Origin: Liolophura sinensis
Lineage: Eukaryota; Mollusca; Polyplacophora; Chitonida; Chitonidae
Direction: 5' to 3'
Assembly (NCBI RefSeq): GCF_032854445.1
Contig: NC_088301.1
Coordinates: 4,453,703 to 4,513,702, forward strand
Length of the DNA: 60,000 nt
Shown here: positions 1-12,200 of the stretch, in pieces
Position numbering within the stretch: position 1 is the first letter of the stretch
Layout: every line of letters begins with the position of its first letter
Notes under the pieces: generated by a model
Database searches by the model: none
Seen by the model: the letters and a program-made list of their open reading frames with translations, nothing else
What the model was told of the DNA's origin: nothing
Made by a program: the position numbers and the translations under genes

Positions 1-114
1 AAAAATGTGGGAAAGAAAAATTATGACACCTAAATGTGAGGACAAAATGTCATGAATACTATTTGCTGTTTATATTTTTCTACAAGTACTGCGTATCATT
101 TTTGCGTGACTCAC

Positions 115-218
115 TCTGAGAATTCCCCACATATCCAGGCTGCTGCGTACAACACTTCACAGATGCCGTTTCTTCGCGAGTTGTTAGCCAAAAGATGAGA
201 GTTCTCCATCAGGACAGC
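115..218 (-). CDS. AP3D1: AP3D1 coding exon 15 (last one in the window)
   Basis: 104 bp, phase 0 in and phase 2 out (CATTAG|GCTGTC, CAGA|GTGAGT). Encodes AVLMENSHLLANNSRRNGIC and EVLYAAAWICGEFSE, a hallmark of AP-3 delta. The next exon lies beyond position 1. Confidence 0.95.
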
Positions 219-3200
219 CTAATGACAACAACAACTACAGTCATCAGATACTGCCCGCATATAATTATCTTGTTACATGCGAGATCTGCACGTTGCTGTG
301 CTAAAAACTTGTCACAATAGATGGAAATCTTTTTATATTAAACAGCAAACATCTATTGATTTTAAACAGGAAGTGCAACTCATGTACTCATCATATAGTC
401 TGCAAACTGAGTTTCAGTAATTCGTACTTAAGAATTTGTACTACAAACACAACCACTCATAACAAACTCATGGCTGTGCAATCAAATGTCTTTGGAGACT
501 TACTCAAAGTGTACATGAATTACAATTACAGCTTTGCTTACCATTTGTGAGACGGCGAACGGCCGTATTGCCGCGACTCGTATCGCCACATCTAACATCT
601 GCGAGGCGATGAGTTTCCCATGTCGTGTTCCCTCCATACGGGTCAGTTCCACCAGTACACTTACATACCTATACAAACAAACACAAACAGTTATTTATTT
701 GACTATTGCTAAACAGTAAGACCATGCTAACGATTTTTGCAGTTTTACTATGGCAGTGAATCTGATTTGTGGAGGAAATTGCAGTGCCAGGGGTAAACTA
801 CAGACCTTTGGCAAGGCACTGATGCGCGGTTTCCCTTGTGTGACATACAGACTTGCACGCTCCGGTGTTTTTTTCTTTCAAGAACTTAAGGTCCAATTGA
901 CACACTAGCACTGCACCGCTTTTTGTGACCACACTGTGGAAGTGGGGGGATGGGAAAGGGAGATATTATTTCTCTTACACAAGTACAGAAATCTATTTAT
1001 TATGATCTAAAACCTGCTGGACACGCCAGCGAACAGGAGTTTGACTAACCATTCAAAGTTGGTAACATATTGGTAATTGGACTGACTGCATATCTCAATG
1101 ATCTTGGAAAGGAGTTCATCCCTGTAGTTAGAGCCCTCAGCCTTGTCCATGTGGATCATCAGCTTCTTCACTATCTCCATCAGGTTCTTCTTTGACACCT
1201 GTCAATAAAACCATCAACTATGAGACACACTACACTCCAGTAAGCTTAGCCAATATCAAGTTTAAATGATATTGGGCTATGCTATGATGTAACATTCTGA
1301 TAAGAGAATGGCATCCCTTTTTGTTGTCATGGTTTTCCAGCATGGTAGAGAGCACAGCAACCTTTGGCCACAAAAAAAAAAAAAATAAATAAATATAATA
1401 ATATTAATACAAATATAGTGAGGAAATAATTCATGTCCAAGGTCACACCAACATGATCATTATAATAGCAGTCACAGAACATCATCAACATTTTCTCACC
1501 TATTTGCTCCTTTCTTTCTGCACCTTTTTTCAGGCATGCCAGCAAGCACGCATGCCATCACATAAAAAAAGCCTGTCCATTTATTTCTTTGATACTTGCA
1601 TAACACCATACTCAAGAATGTTTCGCTTTTATGACGGCAGTCAGCCAGTCTCATGACTGGAGGAAACCGGAGTGACCAGGGAAATTCACTGACCTTTGAC
1701 ACCTCTCTGACACACCTTCCCTTGAAAGACTGGCACACCATACTGGTGGAAGGTTAGTTGAACATTAAAAGCTGGGGAATCTATAAATTTCCTGTCCAAC
1801 AGACTGCCTACTGCATCAACCTGTGCTAATACATGTACATACCATTCCATAGAGAAGGTCCAGAGATCTAAGTCTGATGGATTCATCTTTGTCATCCAGA
1901 CACTGAAGGATGAGATCTTTGTGAGCTTGGACACTCTTAGGATGCGTGGTCAGTATACGGGACATGGCCAGTAATCCCAAGTACTTCACTGTCAAAGGAA
2001 AGTGATGAATTACAGTTCTACACATTCAAAGAAGTCAATCATTTAGGGGGTGTGGTCAATAAACGGGATATGGCCAGTAGACCCAGGTACTTCACCTTGA
2101 GACGAAAGTCAATCATTTCAGGGTGAGGTCTATACATGGATTATAGCAAGAAGACCCAGGTACTTCATTGTCAGAGAAAAATGATGAATATACAGTTCTA
2201 CAATGTCAAAGAAAGTTGTGTGTCGTCAGTATGTCGGAAAGATCAGTAGTCCCAGGGACTTTACTGTGAGAGAAAAGTCAATCATTTAGGCGGTGTAGTT
2301 AGCATGCAGGACAAACAACGTTAGTAAACATTTGTAACAATCACTTAGGGGACAGTATCCAGAAAAGAAATATCTGTATCCAGATTAAACCTTTGGGTCT
2401 TGACTAACAATGTACCAAGAAAAATTTTACATTTTGAGAAATCAAAAACTTTTCAAAATTTCCAGTAGTCGTACTTACAGTTTTGGTCGGAATCTTCAAT
2501 CAAAATTCTCAGCTTCTGCACACAGAGCTAGGAAGTGTGAGAAACACAAGCAAATAAATAAACACATATATTATTCGAGCATACACCATTGCATTTATAT
2601 GAACGTTTTCTCTTATATTATGATGGTGGCATATAACACCAACCAAATAAATAAATTATGATGGCAGTGTATAACACCAGCCAAATAAATAAATTATGAT
2701 GGCATGGATTATAGTTAACTGTCATACCATCTGTAATGTAAATTGTCAGTGCCACTGTAACAGCCCCCTGCTTCTCAAGGCTCAGTCTTTTAGATGTGTT
2801 GCTGTTCTTTTAACAAATGGCTCAAAAAGTCAAACCATATTACATGTATATGTAACCAAATGCTAACACACCATGAATAATACATGTTACTTTAAGCCCA
2901 CAAATTCCTAAACATAAACACTTCCAAAATGTACAACTTTCAGCTCTTACCAAGAGTGTCTTTATGTTAATGACCATTAAAACATCCCATTAACTTCCAT
3001 ACACTTCTTTTGAGCTTCAACCCCCCAAAAAGTTAGCTTATACCATCAATGTTTAAACCATTTAAACCAGGGGGTCAGAGGTTAAAGGTTAAAGGAGAAT
3101 GAAAACCACCCAGCATATGGGATCATGGTGAATAAAAGGATGTTTAACAAAATCTCAAACCATAACCACCCAGACACTTATTGCACATCTACAAAGGCAA

Positions 3201-6200
3201 TTACAACATATTTTAGTTTAAATCAGATTTCAATAGGTGAGATTCCAGCCTCTCCTAATGTGCTCTTCAACATTGGAGATAAAAAAGGTATGAAACATCA
3301 CTTTGTTCAGGTAAATTTACCCCGACATCTGATTATTATAAAACAAACCACTACATTTATCCCCAATGCCAGAAGAGTGCTACATCTTCGGGAGGAGCTA
3401 CCACATATAATAAACCTGGGAACATTGTATTTATTTTAGGCCGTGTAGTATTATGACAGCAGAGTGATTTCCCTTTTCTACATAACTGTTTTATGACAAA
3501 AATGAGCACAGGGCCCATACTTTTCATTTTATGGCATTTTAACATGGCTACTTACAAACTAGGGAAAACCATAGTTAGAATTTCTCTATGTCTCCAAATG
3601 TATTATTTAATATTATATCTAATGGCAAAAATAGCCTTCAAAGAGGACAATAACTCAAAGGACAGCTATAACTCTCCATCTTCAATTTCTGTGATCACAT
3701 TATTGTTTGTAGAATAGTTCATGAGACCCTAATGTACTGTAAGGTCTATCGTAACTGAACAAATGGACATCACTGATCTGCTGTCATAACACCATAACCC
3801 TCTCATGCCCTACCACAGGGATTTTTTGGATCAAAATCTATAGTCGCTTAGGGGGAAAAAAGTCTTACTGTACTAAGTGACATGCCAAAAATGTTGGGCA
3901 ACATTTGCTAACATTAATTTACGTGTTCAAAATTTCACCATTATTTGTTTATTCCACATAACTTTTAATAAAAAAAATTCAGATGCCCACGTTACAGTAA
4001 ATGTAACTAAAACTAGTTGCCTCACATTTCTGACATATTTGACAGGTCACATGGCACAATAAGACTTTTTACATTTAGCAATATAAAAAGTCAAACCTAA
4101 AACGATAATAGTTATACCTCAGATAGTACAGATCAGTTCATCCAATGCTGGGACACTGGCATTTATTTATCACCCAGAATTACCAAATGTAAAATCACTG
4201 CCTCCCATACCCAATGCATTACATTATACAATCCTGGTCTCACTCACAACTCCTTGTTTTTTGTGGACTAGATGTATTTTAACCATTTTTAAGCTCATAG
4301 TGTGTTTTCATGGACCGTTGACATGACATTGACTGGGTTGGCGCAAAAAGAGTTTCCTTTTCAGTTTACTGGTACAACTGTATACACAGAACAATACCTG
4401 AATTTATCAGGATGAATTGCATGTGCTCACTCCCATGCCTACCAAGAGAAAGTGGTCAAAGCAAAACGGAGAAATATATGTTTTTGAATTTTAGCTGGCA
4501 ATATGTTGATCTATTACACCTACATGTAATAAAGAGTAACTGACAGTATTCTGCATTTAGCATTTGGTACTTACTGCTTTTGTTTCTTAGAAGCAATTAG
4601 TAAACTGATTGTGTCTATCAGTCACATCTGGCATTCCATGCTGAGAATTCTATTATTCTATTCACCCATTAACCCATATTAACTATTCAATAAGAAAACA
4701 TTAAAGTCCTTTTTGTATCTTTTTGAGGAGGGGGAGATGCAATTTTTGCCAGCATACTTCTCGAAAATAATTTTTGTGTAGCTTTCTACCTTAGTTTTTT
4801 AATTTTTCAAACACCAATTATACAAAGCATGGAGTTCATTTGTACCATTTAGTATACACTCTACCCTATGTATGCGCATAAAATCCAGACTCTAACTAGT
4901 TACAGACCATCCTGTGACAACCCAGCCAATGTGTTTCCATATTCTTTGACAAATGTGCAAATACTTGAATTACTTCCAAACATGCTAGTATACATTCCAA
5001 AAAGCTTTGAAAAAAGTATTTCATTTTCAGGAGGAACTGGTGACAAAGCAAATTTTTTTAAAGTACCACCATGCTCCTTTCAAACATTCATAAAATTTCT
5101 ATATCTCTGAGTTAGATGTTGTAAAGAACAAGGGGCTCTGAGCTTCACCTTAGGTGACAGAGACAAACACTAAATAAGAACGTATAAAAGAAATGTGTAC
5201 CTGTATGGAGGCAGAATGATTTGGGACGCCTGAAGATATAGAAACAAGTACTGTAAGTAAGAGGAGAAAAAAGATATCATGTGTAAGCAGTGAGTACACC
5301 AGCGTTTGTTACATCAAGTGGTGATGTTGGGTCTTGCTTTCTGGAGTTGTCTCCCTTATCATCGCTCTCCAGTCACAAGTTGACTGTCCAACATGCAGGG
5401 GAAAAAGCTTGGCAAACAAAGAGCACCAAGAGTTTACAAAAATAGCAGCATGAGATATTTTATTCCGTTATTATACATGTATCCTCTCAGAATTCTTGAG
5501 CCTTTTTTTCTCATTAACAACATTTATATTTAACATTTTTTGAGCACTCTCTGTTCTGGAAGTCACAGATTATACAAATGCTTTACTGAATGTCAAATGA
5601 ATCTGTACATCACCTAGACAAGATGTATCAAGAAAAATGCTGGATGAGTCAATATGTCTTAGTACTTTATAACAGTTTTGCATTACATAATGGATATATG
5701 ATTAAGTTCCAGTGCATAAATATTTGTCTGCAAGAAGTTGAAACAAGTACCTCAATGGTCACTTAAATCGCTTTCACTTTAAAACATTTGAAAGATTATC
5801 ATTGCTTAACACTTTTCAAAATTTTTTCTTTCAGAATTATGAGTAAAAACAATATGAAAGCAAGAACAGCCTTTTACACATCAAATCATCAACAAGAATA
5901 CGATAGACATGCAATTAAAGAGATAAACAAAATTCATCACATTTTCATCAAGGCAAAGAAAGCTAAAACACGACACCACAACGTAAACAAACTCTACAAC
6001 AAACTGCGTGTACCACTGCAAACACATTTATGTCTCAGTGTGAAGAGCTTCAAAAACTCAACAGTAGATGAAAACAAAATTAACATCAAATTTACGTAAT
6101 TTAAAAGTTATACCAAAATCCAAATGATTATCAGAATGCACAAAATTTATGTTAATAAAAAGTGCCATGTTCAAAATTTAACCACATCAATGTGTGGGCA

Positions 6201-9200
6201 ATTTCAAAGTGCTCACTGAAATAGTGCATGGCATAAAGTAATTGTCAATACATAGCTGGCTTAGAGATAAAGAAAAGATGAAGTTCAAAAATCAACTAAA
6301 GGGAACAAAAGTGTTTCAGGTGAAGTTTTATAGGTAGAAATCTTAGTTCATAAGCTTTGCAAGATAAGTTTGTAGCTAGAAGCCCACATCATTTTTATAT
6401 TTTTGTGTGTGCAATGCAAAGAGAGTGGAAAAAAAGCAGTTCTCCAACATTATTCATAGAAAACAAAACTGAATTTTTCTGAAGTTCATTTTCATGTGTT
6501 ATCTTTCTGTATTCAATTCAGCTTTTTGTCAGAAAACACTTCATCCCTGTCTATGAAATACTGCGAAAAATAATGAACTCAATGTAATTCTTATCTTGTT
6601 AGTAACTTTACGTTATCAAACAAAGGTATCAACACACTTAAGGTATTTTTCTAACTCATTTTCAGTGTTCATGTATTAAGTATATTTATATAACATAATA
6701 AGCAACAAGTGTTATTGTCAAAAGTATGATCTGAACAGAAAAAGTTAATTTATTTAAATGCTATTCATGAAAACAGAGACATGGAAATTTGTGAGAGTGA
6801 ACAGTGTTCAAACTGGTACTTACCTGCTATAACAGTATTGATGCACTCGTACAGCAGGGACATTGCTGATGTACTGAAAAACACAAGCAAATACTGACAT
6901 ATATCCAATTCACATTTATACACATTGCATGTCGGACACATCAAAACCTAAAAAACACCTTCCTTCCTTGAGTCTTCTGAAAACCTAGTATTTTTTCCCA
7001 TAGAGCAAAACCACTGAATTGTAGTAACAAACATCACTGTATTAAAAATTAATTTTTTTGGATCACTCACCCCTAGGGTAACTAATCAAAAATCCCACAT
7101 GTCAATGGGCAACCATGACGGCCGGAGTCAGAAGTTTGGTGTCCCAAATGAAAAAAATTTTCATTTTCGTTTTATTTGCATATGTGAAAATAGTAAAACT
7201 GACAAATTTAAGAACTGAAAAGAAGCCTAAATTATTCATGTAGATCAACCCGTTTCAACATAACATCAGGGGAGGTAAGCCCCTCACTATCAGGACTATT
7301 ACATGAAACAAAGCCTCGATTACCTCATGTGTATACTGAAAATAACACTTACCTGTGTATTAGGTTTGTTAATGGTTCTATCAGTTTCTTTCCAAGCCTT
7401 GGTTCTAGAGGAGTTAAAGCTCCAAACTAAAACAAAAATATTGATACAAATACATTCTTTATTCAAAACAAAAGAAATTCAAGGCTTTTTAGTGAGAAAT
7501 TGTATTTTAAACAAACTTTTAATTGCTGTATCTTGGGGCATCTTTAAAGGAGGTGTGGGGGAGGGAGAATTTAAACAATAACCTATACAGGTATGTATAG
7601 GAGTCCATTGCATTTTCACAAGTTACAAAAAAATACATAGGCATGAATGTTTTGCCGGTTAAATAAGACTGAATTTGCATCTTACCACAGAAAAACATGA
7701 GACAACATTTTTGACAGACTAAGAGGCAATATCTGAGTTGTTGAACTAAGGCTATTTCTTCGTTGACCCATCAAATATAACCAAACTGTATGTGCACTCA
7801 CCAGTTTGATAATCTTTATTAGCACCCAGTTATTTGTGGAGCTGGTCATCAACTTGAAGAAGAGTGGGGCCAAAGACAAATAATTCTTTGGGTTTTTCCT
7901 GGCAAGTTCACAAATAACGTTGACAGCTGCTGACTGAACCCCTGTAACAAGGAATCACAGATAACATTGTCAGCTACTGACTAAATTTGTGTAACAAGAA
8001 ATCACAGATAACATTGTCAACTACTGACTGAACCCCTGTGACAAAGAATCACAGACAACATACTGTCAGCTGCTGACTGAACCCCTCTAACAAGAAATCA
8101 CAGATAACATTGCCAGCTGCTGACTGAACCCCTCTAACAAGAAATCACAGATAACATTTTCAGCTACTGACTGAACCCCTGGAACAAAGAATCACAGATA
8201 ACACTGTCAGCTGCTGACTGAACCCCTCTAACAAGAAATCACAGATAACATTGTCAGCTACTGACTGAAACCCTCTAACAAGAAATCACAGATAACATTG
8301 TCAGCTGCTGACTGAACCCCTCTAACAAGAAATCACAGATAACACTGACATCTACTGACTGAACCCCTGGAACAAAGAATCACAGATAACATTGTCAGCT
8401 GCTGACTGAACCCCTGTAACAAAGAATCACAGACAACATACTGTCAGCTGCTGACTGAACCGCTCTAACAAGAAATCACAGATAACATTGTCAGCTGCTG
8501 ACTGAAACCCTCTAACAAGAAATCACAGATAACACTGTCAGCTACTGACTGAACCCCTGGAACAAAGAATCACAGACAACATACTGTCAGCTGCTGACTG
8601 AACCCCTGGAACAAGAAATCACAGATAACATTGTCATCTACTGACTAAATTTGTGTTACAAGAAATCACAGATAACACTGACATCTACTGACTGAACCCC
8701 TGTGACAAAGAATCACAGACAACATATTGTCAGCTGCTGACTGAACCCCTGGAACAAGAAATCACAGATAACATTGTCAGCTGCTGACTGAACCCCTCTA
8801 ACAAGAAATCATAGATAAAATTGTCAACTACTGACTGAACCCCTGTGACAAAGAATCACAGATAACATATTGTCAGCCGATGACTGAACCCCCCTAACAA
8901 GAAATCACAGATAACACTGTCAGCTACTGACTGAACCCCTGTAACAAGGAATCACAGACAACATACTGTCAGCTGATGACTGAACCCCTCTAACAAGAAA
9001 TCACAGATAACATTGTCAGCTGCTGACTGAACCCCTCTAACAAGAAATCACAGATAACATTGTCAACTGCTGACTGAACCCCTCTAACAAGAAATCACAG
9101 ATAACATTGTCAACTACTGACTGAACCCCTGTGACAAAGAATCACAGACAACATATCATCAGCTGCTGACTGAACCCCTGGAACAAGAAATCACAGATCA

Positions 9201-12200
9201 CATCGACAGTCATGGACTAAGCTCCTTAATCCAAATCAGAAATGACGTGCTGCCTTTTCCACAGGACCTGCTGTTCTACCGAAACACACTAATGTCACAT
9301 CAGTATGCTTACATGTATTGTCCCAATACCCTCACTTAAAGATGCTTGGGGAATACCACAAGGTATGACAAAACCAAGGATCGCTTTGAAGCTTCTGTCA
9401 AACTGGGAGGGTACAATACATACACACAGGATATTGTCTAGAATGCAAAAAGTTCTCTGTTCTCAAAATATGTATTTACATACTGCCTGGCGGTGAGCAT
9501 TGCAAAAGTGAAGATACAGAAAGTGAGAAGACATCAGCATGGTGCTCCTCACAAATAGTCTGAAATTTTGAAAAAACATGGACAATCTGCAGCAAATGAC
9601 CATGCAAATTACCTCCGACTGGTATCTTTTTGCATGTCAATCAGTTAATATGCCAGGCCATGAAATTTGGATGGTTGACGTAACCAAAAAAAATCCATTA
9701 TAGATTTTAAGCCTTGAATAACCGATCATTCTATTTCGCCACGACGCAAAAACAGACTAATCATTCGTGCAACTTGGTTACATGAACACGTGGCTAATAA
9801 AGTCATATACTGTACTTCCTAGCAGAATTTTTTCTTTTATTTACTGTAACTTGGGCAAAGCCTTTTAATTTGCATAAGAAGTTAGCTGTATTGCAGAACA
9901 GTCTACCATCATACATGTCCAGTGGAATCCTGGGATAGCGCAATGGCCTCACAGCATCAACTGTAATCAGCATAGATCAGGAAGCCACTTTAAACCATAT
10001 TTGTCATACACGCTGAGAAACACATGGTTTTCAAAGCCGAAGCAGCATGTGTTCCTGAGTATTTTTGTTTTCTTTTCATGATTAATAATTACTTTTATAG
10101 TTAGCAACTTGTAGTGTGTGTAATATCCAACTGGCTTCTGGAGCCCTCACCATCCCTGGGAAATAAATTTGGTTTTGTCCACAGAGTGAAATGATATAAC
10201 CACTGACACGAGGGAATGTCAACCATGACCAGCTCATGGAAAGATGTTGAATATTGAAAGCTTAAATTCAGTTCAAATTTAATGTCACCATTCCCCGCCT
10301 ACCGTTAGCTCACTGACAACAAAATACACGACAGACAAATGCCGTCAGCTAGCATGTGTTGTGTACATAACAAAGGAGACATGTAGCGTGCATGCTCACC
10401 GTGGGAAAATATGGTTAACAGTCGAACAGTACCTTCTTAGCCAAAAGTTGTAATATTTTGTTTAACACGGAAGCCTTCCCAGGAGTTACCTATACACTGT
10501 TGCAAAGTTAAGAGGTGGTTCCTTAACTGACGGCCCAAATGAAAAGAGGCACTGAGTTTAAGTTCAGTAGAACACTTTGCAGCACCATAGCACCAAATGA
10601 CGGCATTCATTCACAGTCATACACTTAATAAAGCTTGTTTTTTTGCCAACAGACTGGTATCGAAACAGCCTAGGAAGGGGTAGCTCTAATAACTAACACA
10701 ACTTCCATTTTGTGGTAGCTGTTGGGATATCATATGCTGAGGATGGCCAGAAACCTTCTGTGGGAAACTCTAATATACCCGTTGAACGCTACGCAGTTCA
10801 AGGGCTGCATCTGTGGGAACGTTCCGGGGGGACAGATCAGCACAACCGATTTATCGGCCTGCTCAATTACCCTCCATGTAACCGACAGGCAAATGACCGT
10901 TTCGTTCGCACCGAATTTCAGGGCCTGTACTCAAATACAATAAAGGCAACAAGGTACTAGTCAACATTATCACAGATTGTTTTGTGTTTTGGAGGTTTTG
11001 TTGAAATCTTTCATGATCACTTTTTACTCTCAAAGCTATTTTGCTGAAAATAGTTCTCTGTAATACAACACGTACGACATGGGCTTGTTTTTAGCCCTTA
11101 GCACACCGCTAATTCGAGCCCGGTGTTAACACTTTTGGTTTTGGCCTGGATCTCACATTCTGTGAAACCTGCCCCTAAATAAAGGAGAAACCTGGTTTCA
11201 CTCACCAGGATCAGGGTCCTCCAGTTTCTCCTTCAGTCGAGGAAACGCTGGCCTCAGTGCCTCAGGGAACCTCAGGAAGACTTTATACATGATTAACACA
11301 GCCTTCTTACGTAGGTAGGGTTTGGTGGAGGTCATCTACAAAAAAAAAAAAAAAAAAAAGATCCATGATTTGAAATACATTTACATGAATTCTGGTATTT
11401 ACCTTACTCGCATCACACCATGTGACATTATTACATACCAACAAGGACGCTTTAGTTTTCTTTTGTTTCGGATTTTTTTTGTAGTTTGATCATTAAATTT
11501 TACTAAGTGTTAAAAACAACTTCACCACAAATGACCACCACCATATGAAAAAAAATTCAAAATTTAAAACACTTTCATGATGCCTTCAAGCATTATACCA
11601 TTTTACACTATGAACCAATACACTAGCAGGTTTGCTTTCTTCAACAAACACAAACGTTCTCAAACATATACAGGCGTTTTGAAGCTAAGACTTGAGAAAT
11701 GCGTTACACTCACCAGTGTCATGATATCATTAGCAAGATCCCGGGCCAAATCGCACGTTATGAAGCAAGACAGGCCGTTGAGAGCCACCCCAGAGTCATA
11801 CATGTTGTGACTGCTTAAATCCTGACAGGAGATAAAACAGAAAAACACAACATGACAAAAACATAATCGTGTACCCGACTAATGCCGTAACTTAATACCT
11901 TTGCCAAATCAGCGGGAAATGAATTTAAGTCTGTGACCTCATTGGCTGAAGGCGAGTGAGTGTCAGATTGGAGATAACGTCACCCGGAAGTATCTGTGTA
12001 ATAAGGAAATGGTGAAAGCACCTGAATGTAAGATTCTTTCCTGTGACTCATAATAATCATAATAATAAGCAAATGGGGGTTTCAAAAAGTATCATTCTTT
12101 GCTACTTAATATAACAAATTATACCCTTGCATAATAACACAGCATTCTGTGTAAAGAAGTTGAACACTGCTATCTGGCATAACATATAAAGGTCATGTTC

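Noticed and set aside
1988-2320. Mutually exclusive alternative copies of AP3D1 exon 12
   Set aside because: The copies cover only about a third of the exon, have no donor, and two have lost the acceptor AG.
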